Assembly: GCF_047556435.1 (NCBI RefSeq)
Contig: NZ_CP180210.1
Span: forward strand, 2,108,001 to 2,172,000
Direction of reading: 5' to 3'
DNA from: Alteromonas sp047556435
GTDB taxonomy: Bacteria; Pseudomonadota; Gammaproteobacteria; Enterobacterales; Alteromonadaceae
DNA: 64,000 bases
Under the pieces are notes generated by a model that made no database searches, was not told where the DNA came from, and saw nothing but the letters and a program-made list of their open reading frames with translations. Positions 35,632 through 44,129 of this stretch are shown one piece after another. Made by a program: the position numbers and the translations under genes. The first letter of the stretch is position 1, and each line of letters begins with the position of its first letter.

Positions 35632-36054
35632 ATGAATGACTACGAATGTATTCTGGTAGCCGTGGATGTATATTCTGATTACGTGCCTGTCGTAAAACGT
35701 GCCGTCAACCTTTCAGGCAGTATCCAAAAGTTACATTTACTCTATGTTACTTATCCGCAAACAAACTTCGAACCTTACGGACTTTTTCTTGAGCGTGATT
35801 ACTCTCAGGACATTCGTGAGCAGGCGACAAAATCGTTAAGGGACATCGCGCACCGTCATAACATTCCCTCCACGCATGTTCATGTTTCAATAGGCTCTCC
35901 GGCAGAAGAAATTCATTTTATGGCGGATAAAATTTCTGCCGATTTAATAGTCATAGGCACCCACGGTCAAAGTGGTGTGAAACTGCTTCTTGGTTCCACT
36001 GCAAACGCGGTATTGCATGGCGTGAAAACAGATGTACTGGCGGTACGTGTGTAG
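35632..36054 (+). CDS. Universal stress protein, UspA family
   Basis: A single Usp domain of 140 residues, cytosolic. It begins with CILVAVDVYSD and ends with IGTHGQSGVKLLLGSTANAVL, the complete ATP-binding signature G-x2-G-x9-G-S/T. FNR-controlled usp genes are often induced under low oxygen and beside respiratory genes; the upstream box supports this. Confidence 0.92.
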   Translation: MNDYECILVAVDVYSDYVPVVKRAVNLSGSIQKLHLLYVTYPQTNFEPYGLFLERDYSQDIREQATKSLRDIAHRHNIPSTHVHVSIGSPAEEIHFMADKISADLIVIGTHGQSGVKLLLGSTANAVLHGVKTDVLAVRV

Positions 36055-36084
36055 TACCGCTGCGGGTTAATGAGCATTTCAGCC

Positions 36085-37323
36085 CTAACGGGCGAGTTTT
36101 ACCAGACTGTTTAGCAGCACATTCGCACCTTTCTCGATGTCTTGCCAGTGAGTCCATTCATCTGGAGCATGACTGATTCCGTTGATGCTTGGCACAAATA
36201 TCATGCCCGCGTCGGTGACTTTTGCCATATGCTGGGCATCGTGTCCTGCACCGCTTGGCATGTGCTCATAAGGGTAACCCAGCGCTTTGGTCTGCGCCGC
36301 AATCAGCGAAATAATGTCATCGGACATAGGCTGAGGCTCCAGCCAGCTCATTTGTTCAAATTCAAACATCAAATTGTGTTTACGGGCTATCGCCGAGAGA
36401 ACTTTACGGCAGCTGTCAGCCAGCGACCGCATTACCTCGCCGTCGACATCACGTCCCACCAGGGTAAACTCCACTTCACCCGGCACCGTGTGCGCGTGGC
36501 CTGGTTTCAAATCGACTTTGCCCACGGTAAGCCGGCTTTTCTCTGAGCCTTCTTCAGCAATGATCCGCGGGATCTCGTTGGCAAAGTTAGCCAGCCCCAT
36601 AAAAGCATCACTTCGCATATTCATCGGTGCAGTACCCGCGTGATTCGATTTACCAATCAGTCTGACAATCCACTTGTATACACCTGAAATGGACTCGACA
36701 ACACCTATGGGCTTTTTCAGAGTATCAAGCACTGGCCCCTGTTCAATATGCAGTTCGATATAGCTTTTAAAGTAACCGGGGTCGACTCTGGCTTCCAGCG
36801 CGCCCATCGGGTCCAGGCCACAAGATGCCATCTCATCTTTTAGCATGACGCCATTCACGTCTTTTGCCGTCATCAGCCAGTCAGGGGTCAGTTCACCGAT
36901 GAGTGCCTGAACGCCCATCATACCGCCAAAGCGTCCTTCCTCTTCAGCAAATGCGTAAACTTCCAGTGGGGTAGAGAGGGTAATATCGTTGTCGCGCAGC
37001 ACGCGTAATACTTCCAATCCTGCCAGCACGCCCAGCGTTCCGTCAAACATGCCGCCGCTTATTACCGTGTCGATATGCGAGCCGGTGGCAACGACCTGAT
37101 GAGGCCGCGCTTTGTCGCGCCGACCAACAACGTTGCCGGCCGGGTCAATTTCCGCCCAAAACCCTTCGTGTTCAAAACGTTCACATAGCCATTTTCGGGC
37201 AAGGTTATCTTTTTCTGTAAACCCAAGACGCGTAACGCCTTTCGTTTCTTTGTCGTAACCAATTTCAAATAGTGAGAGCAGGTCAGCCTTGAGCCTTTCG
37301 AGATTTATCGAGAGAGTAGACAT
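36085..37323 (-). CDS. N-carbamoyl-L-amino-acid hydrolase (AllC/HyuC-type M20 amidase)
   Basis: A 412-residue metal-dependent amidase of the hydantoinase/carbamoylase family, which splits N-carbamoyl amino acids, allantoate or ureidopropionate into amine, CO2 and ammonia. Metal ligands are visible in GSHIDTV and GGMFDGTLGV, the acid pair in AFAEEEGRF, ELHIEQGP and the late PSGAGHDAQHMA. The actual substrate is not known. It is divergent from the symporter/carbamoyltransferase/amide-ligase run and shares a 140-bp control region with it, suggesting that it breaks down or trims the ureido compound handled by those genes. Confidence 0.9.
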   Translation of the reverse strand: MSTLSINLERLKADLLSLFEIGYDKETKGVTRLGFTEKDNLARKWLCERFEHEGFWAEIDPAGNVVGRRDKARPHQVVATGSHIDTVISGGMFDGTLGVLAGLEVLRVLRDNDITLSTPLEVYAFAEEEGRFGGMMGVQALIGELTPDWLMTAKDVNGVMLKDEMASCGLDPMGALEARVDPGYFKSYIELHIEQGPVLDTLKKPIGVVESISGVYKWIVRLIGKSNHAGTAPMNMRSDAFMGLANFANEIPRIIAEEGSEKSRLTVGKVDLKPGHAHTVPGEVEFTLVGRDVDGEVMRSLADSCRKVLSAIARKHNLMFEFEQMSWLEPQPMSDDIISLIAAQTKALGYPYEHMPSGAGHDAQHMAKVTDAGMIFVPSINGISHAPDEWTHWQDIEKGANVLLNSLVKLAR

Positions 37324-37463
37324 AGAAAAAGCACCTTTGCGTACGCGAATGATTACACCAGTTTTTACAACTACTGATGTCGATTAGTTCATCACCCTAG
37401 AATGACTTTGATTATAGTGCAAATTATTAGTAGGCTAGAATTGCACTGGAGAAAAGGACACCC

Positions 37464-37892
37464 ATGTTCTCGCTAAACAAGTGGCAAACTATGTCACGAC
37501 TAGCAGCGTTGCTACTGACAACTTGCCTGATGTCACTGGCAGCGACAGCCTTCGCTGCGACCGCGGCGGAAAATGAACGGCAAAGCCGGGACGGCACCGT
37601 GGAGGTGTCATGGGAACCCGGGTATGCCCAATACGATACTCTGCTAATACAGTCAGCACGAGGGGAGTCTGTCGCACAATATCCGGTAGTCGACGGTCAA
37701 AACTGGGTAATTACCGGCATGGAGGATGGCCAGTACCAGTTTATCCTCACCGCATCATCGACAACCCACACACTGTTCACTCTTGATGTAACCCATTATT
37801 CGCTGTCCGGGGCTTTCAGCCTGTTTATTGCCGGGCTGTTGATGTTCCTTTATCTAGTTTTCACCCTGATAAAAGGAGAACGTGGTGACTGA
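37464..37892 (+). CDS. Small periplasmic domain protein with C-terminal membrane helix
   Basis: I do not recognise a family. The 142-residue protein has a signal peptide (cleavage after about residue 31, TAFAAT), a beta-rich domain of about 75 residues with the look of a fibronectin type III fold (GTVEVSWEPGYAQYDTLLI, GMEDGQYQFIL), and a C-terminal transmembrane helix (about 113-135) with a basic end. It overlaps the symporter start, so it may be an accessory or sensing subunit of that transporter. RBS GGAGAAAAGGA precedes ATG 37464. Confidence 0.65.
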   Translation: MFSLNKWQTMSRLAALLLTTCLMSLAATAFAATAAENERQSRDGTVEVSWEPGYAQYDTLLIQSARGESVAQYPVVDGQNWVITGMEDGQYQFILTASSTTHTLFTLDVTHYSLSGAFSLFIAGLLMFLYLVFTLIKGERGD

Positions 37893-39303
37893 CTTTATGC
37901 TTGCCAGAGACACTGCGTTGTGGATTTTAGTGGCGTTTGGACTGGCCTGGGTAGCGTGGGGCTGGTATCTGGGCAGAAATAACCGCACCATCGAAGATTA
38001 CGCTCTGGCTGGCAGAAATGTCGGGTTTGCGATGGCGACGGCCACTGCGATGGCGACGTGGATCACCAGTAACACCACTTTAGTGGCTCCGCAGTTAACG
38101 TACCAGTTTGGGGTGTGGGGGATGCTGGGTTACAGCATGGCTGCATTGGGACTAATTTTGTTTGCGCCACTTGCACAGCGTATCAGGACGTTACTGCCCG
38201 ATGGCTTTACCAGTGGTGATTTTATCTATCGCCGTTATGGCCGGTTTGCCTGGGCATTGTTCATTATTATCTCATTGTGCTACGCCTTCGGATGGCTGGT
38301 CAGCCTTGGCATGGCTGGCGGGCTGCTGTTGTCATCGCTAAGTGATTTAAGCTACCTCACAGGCATGACCGCCATTTTGGTGATTTGTGTTGGCTATACG
38401 TTACTGGGCGGACTTAAAGCCGTCATCGCCACCGATTTTGTACAAAGCATTGTGATCATCACCGGTGTAGTGATCGTGGCCTGGGTGTGCATTGATACAG
38501 TGGGTTTTGAAACCATGCATACCACGCTCACCGAGCAGCAGCCTGCGTTGCTGGATTTGCTGTTTCCTGCCGCCATCATGTTCTTCTTTAATAATGTGTT
38601 TTTCGGCATAGGCGAAATATTCCATTCCAATGTGTGGTGGTCCCGCGCCTTCGCTTTTGCTCCTGGTATTGGTAAGCGTTCGTATCTGGCGGCTGGTCTG
38701 CTGTGGATGCCAATCCCCATTGTTACCGGCTTTGTGGCGCTGGCAGCCAGTTCACTGAATCTTATTCCGCCAAGCGCGGATATGGTTGGTCCCATGGTAG
38801 CCGCAAAACTACTCGGTAGTATTGGTGCGGTGTTCATTTTCGTTATCGTATTTTCCGCCCTGGCTTCAAGCATGGACTCACTTCTTGCTGCCACTTCTGA
38901 TCTTCTCACGCAGGATATCGTTAAAAAGCTTCTTATGCCGGATTCCGGTTCCGATACGCTGTTGAAAGTGAATCGCTACATCGTTATCGGCCTGGGAGTA
39001 GGCACCTGGTGTATTGCCGCATTTAAGCTTGCCACGCTGGGCGCGTTACTGAATTTCACCGGTGCCTTCGTCGCATCCACAATCTGGCCGATTGTCTATG
39101 GTTTGTATCAGCCGAAGCTGACCGGAAAGTGGGCAGGGATCGCGATGTTTGCAGGTACATTGAGTGGCCTGGTGGGGTATTTTGCCATTGGCTTTTATGT
39201 TGCCGCCATAATCTCCTGTGGCGTCTCGCTGGTGTGTTGCCGCATTGGCATCTGGCAGAGTAAGGAAATGTTTCATTGGCATAAACTGGAGGAGAAAGGA
39301 TGA
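37885..39303 (+). CDS. Sodium:solute symporter (SSS family)
   Basis: A 472-residue inner-membrane transporter with about thirteen helices. SSS features include DYALAGRNVGFAMATATAMATWIT near the N-terminus (Na+ site region) and FSALASSMDSLLAATSDLLTQDIV in the middle. Substrate unknown; its operon partners suggest an amino acid, amide or ureido compound. GTG 37885 is favoured, six bases after AGGAG; a GTG at 37882 is also possible. The start overlaps the previous gene and the stop overlaps the next small gene. Confidence 0.9.
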   Translation: MTDFMLARDTALWILVAFGLAWVAWGWYLGRNNRTIEDYALAGRNVGFAMATATAMATWITSNTTLVAPQLTYQFGVWGMLGYSMAALGLILFAPLAQRIRTLLPDGFTSGDFIYRRYGRFAWALFIIISLCYAFGWLVSLGMAGGLLLSSLSDLSYLTGMTAILVICVGYTLLGGLKAVIATDFVQSIVIITGVVIVAWVCIDTVGFETMHTTLTEQQPALLDLLFPAAIMFFFNNVFFGIGEIFHSNVWWSRAFAFAPGIGKRSYLAAGLLWMPIPIVTGFVALAASSLNLIPPSADMVGPMVAAKLLGSIGAVFIFVIVFSALASSMDSLLAATSDLLTQDIVKKLLMPDSGSDTLLKVNRYIVIGLGVGTWCIAAFKLATLGALLNFTGAFVASTIWPIVYGLYQPKLTGKWAGIAMFAGTLSGLVGYFAIGFYVAAIISCGVSLVCCRIGIWQSKEMFHWHKLEEKG

Positions 39304-39422
39304 CAATTAGCGAGTCTGCGCTGACGATTCTGGTTTATGTCTGTTTATTCGCAAGCTGCATCAGTCCATTGCTGTTGTTGTACTGGCTGATTCGTGACTT
39401 CAAAGGTAAAAAATTATGGTGA
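39300..39422 (+). CDS. 40-residue single-pass membrane peptide
   Basis: A short gene that starts within the symporter stop (ATGA, 39300-39303) with GGAGAAAGGA just before it and ends inside the start of the carbamoyltransferase gene. The product begins MTISESALTILVY and ends WLIRDFKGKKLW: one membrane helix (about 8-31) with a positively charged tail. It looks like a small symporter subunit, as seen for some other Na+ transporters. No family recognised. Confidence 0.6.
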   Translation: MTISESALTILVYVCLFASCISPLLLLYWLIRDFKGKKLW

Positions 39423-40489
39423 AAGCAGAGTTGGAAGCTGTCGTAAAGTTCGAAAGAGAACGGCCCGACGTTTACGGTAATGCCCATCCCAAGTCTTTAT
39501 TGCGTGCCATTCAGGAAGATGGTGACCATTTAGGAAAAATGAGCAATAAGCATATTTATTCTGCTGACCAATTCGACAGGGAGAGTTTGCTCCAGTTATT
39601 CAGGCTGGCAGCGAAATACGAAGCGAACCCGGATCGTTTCAGCACCTCGCTTCAGGGACAGATCCTGATATCTGCATTTTATGAGCCCAGTACCCGTACA
39701 CGCCTATCGTTTGAAAGTGCCTGGCACCGCTTAGGTGGCGATATTATGTCGATTACCGACCGCTCTACCACCGGACTGGCAAAAGGCGAAAGCCTTGCGG
39801 ATGTGGGGGAAATGTTCAATAACTACGGCGACTGTGTTGTATTACGCGACACCAACGCCAACTCCGTGCGCGACATGATGGGCGCGCTGCGTATTCCTAT
39901 TATTAATGCGGGGAATGGTACTGATGAGCATCCTACGCAGGCGCTGGCAGACCTTTATACCATTTTAAAATGGAAGCCCGAATTGATCGCAGAGGGCTCT
40001 GAAACGCAAATTAATCTGTGCATTATCGGTTTGCCTTCCAAAATGCGTACAGTGAGAAGCCTGCTTAAATTGGTCGCGTTGTTTCCGGAGTGTTTCAGCC
40101 AGCTGACTATTGTCAACGATAAAAACCGTAGCGAGATGTTTGACAGCGGGCAACTGGAGCAACTGCAGGAAGCCGGCGTCAATGTGCATACCTCTGACTG
40201 TCTCGAGGATGTCCTGCCAGACGCAGATGTAGTGTATATCAACGCCATTGCGTGGGAAGGTAACTCGTTTAATCAATACGGTAATCAGTTTCATATCGAT
40301 AGCACGTCGCCACTGAAAAAGGATGCCATCGTACTGCATCCGCTGGCACGGGGTGCTGAACTTTGTAAGAGTCTGGATAATACGCCGCATAACTGGTACT
40401 TCGCGCAGGCGAGGGGCGCCGTTTTTCTTCGTCAGGCGCTGTTAACCTGCCTTGTCAGACGCGTTGAGCGCGTACTGGATATCGTCTAA
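39416..40489 (+). CDS. Carbamoyltransferase of the aspartate carbamoyltransferase family, changed substrate site
   Basis: A 357-residue ATCase/OTCase-fold enzyme. The carbamoyl-phosphate site is intact: S92-T-R-T-R96, a lysine in the TTGLAKGES loop, the Arg of VVLRDT, H172 in EHPTQ and the Arg of SKMRTVRSL. The amino-substrate loops differ from PyrB: the TRVQ segment that binds aspartate is N276-A-I-A279 and HPLPR is H308-P-L-A311-R-G. So it should carbamoylate an amine other than aspartate, giving an N-carbamoyl (ureido) product. There is an N-terminal extension of 41 residues; a start at 39539 with AGGAAA before it is also possible. It is followed by the amide ligase after 20 bp. Confidence 0.8.
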   Translation: MVKAELEAVVKFERERPDVYGNAHPKSLLRAIQEDGDHLGKMSNKHIYSADQFDRESLLQLFRLAAKYEANPDRFSTSLQGQILISAFYEPSTRTRLSFESAWHRLGGDIMSITDRSTTGLAKGESLADVGEMFNNYGDCVVLRDTNANSVRDMMGALRIPIINAGNGTDEHPTQALADLYTILKWKPELIAEGSETQINLCIIGLPSKMRTVRSLLKLVALFPECFSQLTIVNDKNRSEMFDSGQLEQLQEAGVNVHTSDCLEDVLPDADVVYINAIAWEGNSFNQYGNQFHIDSTSPLKKDAIVLHPLARGAELCKSLDNTPHNWYFAQARGAVFLRQALLTCLVRRVERVLDIV

Positions 40490-40509
40490 TTCAAAGGAGA
40501 AGTGAATAA

Positions 40510-42519
40510 ATGTGTGGAATTGCAGGGGTATTTGCCTCAACACCGTCTCAGGCCATTGATTCACAAACACTGGTTAATATGGCTGCCATCATGAATCACC
40601 GTGGTCCCGACAGTTACGGATATTGTAATCCTGCTGACATGGGGATCGGGATGAGTCACGCCCGCCTGTCTATTATCGATCTTGATGAAAACCGTGGCAG
40701 ACAACCATTCTGGCTGGATGGCGGTCAGACCATGTGTGTCCACAATGGCGAATTTTACGACTATCAGCGTATCCGTACCGACCTGATTGCTGCTGGCGTC
40801 GACTTTACCAGTAAGAGCGATTCAGAAGTCTTGCCAACCTTGTTCAGAAAATTTGGCATGAACGATACGCTAACCCGGTTGCGTGGCGAGTTTGCTTTCT
40901 CTTTGTACGATGAAATGGAAGATACACTGTATCTGGTGCGTGACCGTTTCGGGATTAAACCGCTGTACTGGACACAAACTGATGATGCCATTATCTATGG
41001 TTCTGAAGTGAAAGTGGTGCTGGCTCACCCTGATGTTAAGCCGGAACTGGATTCTGAAGGATTGTTTCACCAGCTGATCCAGGTCATGGTGCCAGGCACA
41101 ACGGCATTCAAAGGGATCCAGCAGGTTGAGCCTGGTCATATGCTTAAGATCACGCGAAAAGAGGGCGAATTTCATATAGAAACCCACAAATACTGGGATA
41201 TGGACTTCCCGCTGATCGGTACCCGCGAAGAGCACACCGATGACTATTACATTGAAGGCGTTCGTCGTGAATTAATTGATGCGGTTCAGGTTCGTCTGAA
41301 TGCTGATGTTCCGGTGGGATGCTATTTGTCTGGCGGCATAGACTCATGCTCTATTCTTGGTCTGGCGTCGGGTATCGAACAGGCGCCGTTGAAGGCATTT
41401 ACTATCAGTTTCGATAATGCGGATTACGATGAATCTGAGATCGCCACGGAAATGGCCCAATCGGTTGATGCTGATCAGGAGATTCTGAAGCTGAACGCGG
41501 ATTTGCTATATAACAATTTTGCGCGCACCATCTGGCATACCGAGCGCACCATATACAATACGCTGGCTGTTGCTAAGCTGATGATGAGTCAGCAGGTCAG
41601 GCACGTAAACTATAAGGTTGTGCTGACAGGCGAGGGCTCAGATGAACTGTTTGCCGGGTACCCGGCCTTCCGTCAGGATATGTTCCTGCACGGCATGGAA
41701 GGCCTGGATGCCAGTCAGGCAACACAATGGCGTGAGTCGCTGGAAACCTCAAATGCGCTGTTTAAAGGGGCCATGCTTCCTAAAGATGAATATGTGTCAG
41801 CTGAGCTAAATAACAAAATAGGCTTTACGCCCAGTTGTCTTCAGCCCTGGCTGGGTTGTACCGACCATGCGCGAAAGCTCATCCACAGCGATCACCGAGC
41901 GAATATTGAGGGTTATGAGCCCGGCAATGCCATTGCCAATAAGTTGGACGATGCCTTCCTAAGCGAACGGCACCCGTTAGACAAGGCACAGTATGTGTGG
42001 ATCAAAACCATGCTCGAAGGGCAAATTCTGACCTGGGGTGGCGACAGAGTGGATATGGCGAATTCTATGGAGGCACGTCCCCCATTCCTGGATCATAAAC
42101 TGGCAGAGTTTGCGGTTACCATTCCGCCTGAAATGCGCATTCGTGGTAGCAAAGAGAAGTACGTTTTGCGTGAAGCGATGAAAGGTGTACTTCCCGAAAC
42201 ACTGTACAAACGTGAAAAGTTTGCGTTTATGGCGCCGCCGGCGCATACCGATGAGAAAAAATGGAAAAAGCTTCGTGGCTTACTTGAAGAGTACGCCAGT
42301 CGCGAAAAGGTGGAAAAAGCAGGATTGCTGGATGCGGACTACCTGGAGGCACTGATTGAAAAGCAGGAGTCTCCGGATACTGATAACATCGAAAAAGTGC
42401 AGGTAGATGCTATTCTCAACCATGCCTTGGGTGTCATGATACTGCATCATCACTTTATTGAACGTGATATTCCGAAGTACGCTTATGAACAGGCCCAATC
42501 ATTTAACTGGGTCGTATAG
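40510..42519 (+). CDS. Glutamine-dependent asparagine-synthetase-type amide ligase
   Basis: A 669-residue AsnB-type enzyme. The N-terminal class II glutaminase starts MCGIAGVF (Cys2 catalytic) with NHRGPDSYG and VHNGEFYDY; the C-terminal ligase has the PP-loop S274-G-G-I-D-S279 and GEGSDELFAGYP. It uses ATP to turn a carboxylate into an amide with ammonia from glutamine. It is about 115 residues longer than E. coli AsnB and resembles the long AsnB group found in biosynthetic clusters. It may make asparagine, but its place after an altered carbamoyltransferase suggests amidation of that product. It ends at a terminator. Confidence 0.88.
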   Translation: MCGIAGVFASTPSQAIDSQTLVNMAAIMNHRGPDSYGYCNPADMGIGMSHARLSIIDLDENRGRQPFWLDGGQTMCVHNGEFYDYQRIRTDLIAAGVDFTSKSDSEVLPTLFRKFGMNDTLTRLRGEFAFSLYDEMEDTLYLVRDRFGIKPLYWTQTDDAIIYGSEVKVVLAHPDVKPELDSEGLFHQLIQVMVPGTTAFKGIQQVEPGHMLKITRKEGEFHIETHKYWDMDFPLIGTREEHTDDYYIEGVRRELIDAVQVRLNADVPVGCYLSGGIDSCSILGLASGIEQAPLKAFTISFDNADYDESEIATEMAQSVDADQEILKLNADLLYNNFARTIWHTERTIYNTLAVAKLMMSQQVRHVNYKVVLTGEGSDELFAGYPAFRQDMFLHGMEGLDASQATQWRESLETSNALFKGAMLPKDEYVSAELNNKIGFTPSCLQPWLGCTDHARKLIHSDHRANIEGYEPGNAIANKLDDAFLSERHPLDKAQYVWIKTMLEGQILTWGGDRVDMANSMEARPPFLDHKLAEFAVTIPPEMRIRGSKEKYVLREAMKGVLPETLYKREKFAFMAPPAHTDEKKWKKLRGLLEEYASREKVEKAGLLDADYLEALIEKQESPDTDNIEKVQVDAILNHALGVMILHHHFIERDIPKYAYEQAQSFNWVV

Positions 42520-42546
42520 TTGACATTGAGCCCAAAGAAATAGAAC

Positions 42547-42573
42547 AGGCCCCGGTTTATACCGGGGCTTTTT
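42547..42573. terminator. Bidirectional terminator between the ligase and the MBL gene
   Basis: GCCCCGGT and ACCGGGGC form an 8-bp stem with a 4-base loop, followed by a T run on the plus strand. Convergent genes flank it. Confidence 0.92.
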
Positions 42574-42575
42574 CG

Positions 42576-43946
42576 TTAGTGCCTGGCCTGCCAGGCCTGC
42601 AATGATCCGGTGGATACGTCAACATTGCTGCAACCCAGTAGTTTGAGGTAACTGGCTGCAACAGTTGCGCGTTTACCACTGCCGCACATACAGGTGTAAT
42701 GTGTATTGCTGTTAAATTTGTTTTTGTATTTTTTCAAATGTCCAAGATAGGTGTGAATAGCGCCACTAAAGGGCGTCAATTCCACTTCATCCCGCTTTCT
42801 CACGTCCAGCAGCACCCAGTTTTCCGGAGGGGTTTCCAGTCGGCTTTCAACGGTATCGCTGGTAACTGTATTGATATGCTGCGTCATCGCCTCGGCCTGA
42901 GTTAAGGGCGCCGGGAGCTCAGTTATATACCCTTCGATTTGGGTAAACCCCATACGCCACAACTGCTTTGCCGCATTAGTTGCGGTGTCGGCACTATCGG
43001 TAACAAGTGCCAGCGGCTCGTCATAATCCAGAAGCCATCCGCCATAGGCACTAACCAGTCCCCCCGGCAGATTTATACTGCCCGGGATATGGTTTTCTCT
43101 GAATGACGCATGCTCTCTGACATCCACAATCACGCCTTTACGCGCAGTGGCATCCAGCCACTGCGACTTTTGTTCCTGCTGTACAGGCTGTACTACCAGA
43201 TCAGAAATCGGGGTGTTACTGCCGGCAACATTCGCGTTTTCCATATGACTAAAATAGGGCGAGACATAGTGGTTTTCGCTCACTTTACGTGTAACAAACG
43301 CTGTTTTATCTTCAACTTTGAGCACAGGGTTATTGCGCTTCTCAAAACCTATTGTTGAGAACTCGCGGTCTGCCATTCCCCCTCCACATACAGAGCCCGC
43401 GCCATGAGCGGGGTAAATGACCACCTGATCGCCAAGTTGCAGAAGCTTTTGCAGACTGTCATAGAGACTGCCTGCCATGTGTTCCTTTTCGTCTGGATAA
43501 AAATCCGTTCTCCCTACGTCATTAACGAACAGCGTATCGCCGGTAAATACACCGATAGCGTCTGTTTTACTTTGATTGGTATCGTAAATCGCCAGACAAA
43601 TACTGTCTTTTGTATGGCCCGGGGTGGCAATAACTTTGAGTTGCCAACTGCCTATCTCAAAGGTGTCGCCATCATTTACCACAGTTGCATACGCAATTTT
43701 TTCATCAGCGTTTTCCCCATGGTAAACCTGCGCCCTGGTTTTATTTTTCAGAGCCAGTGCGCCTGAGATAAAGTCTTCGTTCCGATGGGTTTCAACGATG
43801 TGTGTAATGCGGCAATCATTTTGCCTGGCAATTGAAAGGTAAGTGGCAGTGTCTAGTTGCGGATCTATAACACAGGCCTGGCCAGCATTACCGATAACAT
43901 AAGAAAGGTGGGCGATGCCCGGTGTTTTAATAGTTTCAATAAACAT
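42576..43946 (-). CDS. Persulfide dioxygenase-like metallo-hydrolase fused to rhodanese domains
   Basis: A 456-residue fusion. The N-terminal metallo-beta-lactamase fold (1-240) keeps the ligands of the mononuclear iron of ETHE1-type persulfide dioxygenases: H54 (ETHRNED), H111 (TPGHT) and D137 (TGDT), then GRTDF. The second histidine of the usual HxHxDH motif is Asn56. Two rhodanese domains follow: the first (about 255-350) lacks a catalytic Cys, the second (about 365-455) has CGSGKR with one. The protein should oxidise glutathione persulfide to sulfite and move sulfane sulfur. It is preceded by an 11-bp inverted repeat. Confidence 0.85.
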   Translation of the reverse strand: MFIETIKTPGIAHLSYVIGNAGQACVIDPQLDTATYLSIARQNDCRITHIVETHRNEDFISGALALKNKTRAQVYHGENADEKIAYATVVNDGDTFEIGSWQLKVIATPGHTKDSICLAIYDTNQSKTDAIGVFTGDTLFVNDVGRTDFYPDEKEHMAGSLYDSLQKLLQLGDQVVIYPAHGAGSVCGGGMADREFSTIGFEKRNNPVLKVEDKTAFVTRKVSENHYVSPYFSHMENANVAGSNTPISDLVVQPVQQEQKSQWLDATARKGVIVDVREHASFRENHIPGSINLPGGLVSAYGGWLLDYDEPLALVTDSADTATNAAKQLWRMGFTQIEGYITELPAPLTQAEAMTQHINTVTSDTVESRLETPPENWVLLDVRKRDEVELTPFSGAIHTYLGHLKKYKNKFNSNTHYTCMCGSGKRATVAASYLKLLGCSNVDVSTGSLQAWQARH

Positions 43947-44072
43947 ACCTGGTACTCCTTGCAGTTGTGACCACAGTGTTTCAACTGTTATGCCAGAGTT
44001 TACATGCCCCTAACTAATTGATTTAACGAAGGTATGTACATTGGGCAGTAAAGTACCCTGTAAACATTAGAT

Positions 44073-44106
44073 ACATCGCATATAATATTTTCCTAATATG
44101 CGATGT
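44073..44106. promoter_or_regulatory. 11-bp inverted repeat upstream of the persulfide dioxygenase gene
   Basis: ACATCGCATAT (44073-44083) and ATATGCGATGT (44096-44106) are exact inverted repeats with a 12-base AT-rich spacer. The pair lies about 130 bp before the gene and just after the mscS-like stop, with no T run. It may be an operator, or the terminator hairpin of the upstream gene. Confidence 0.5.
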
Positions 44107-44129
44107 GACTTGACAGCGGAATCGTTTAT

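Noticed and set aside
39416..40489. Ordinary aspartate carbamoyltransferase PyrB
   Set aside because: The aspartate-binding residues are replaced and no pyrI or pyrimidine gene is adjacent, so a plain PyrB name was not used.
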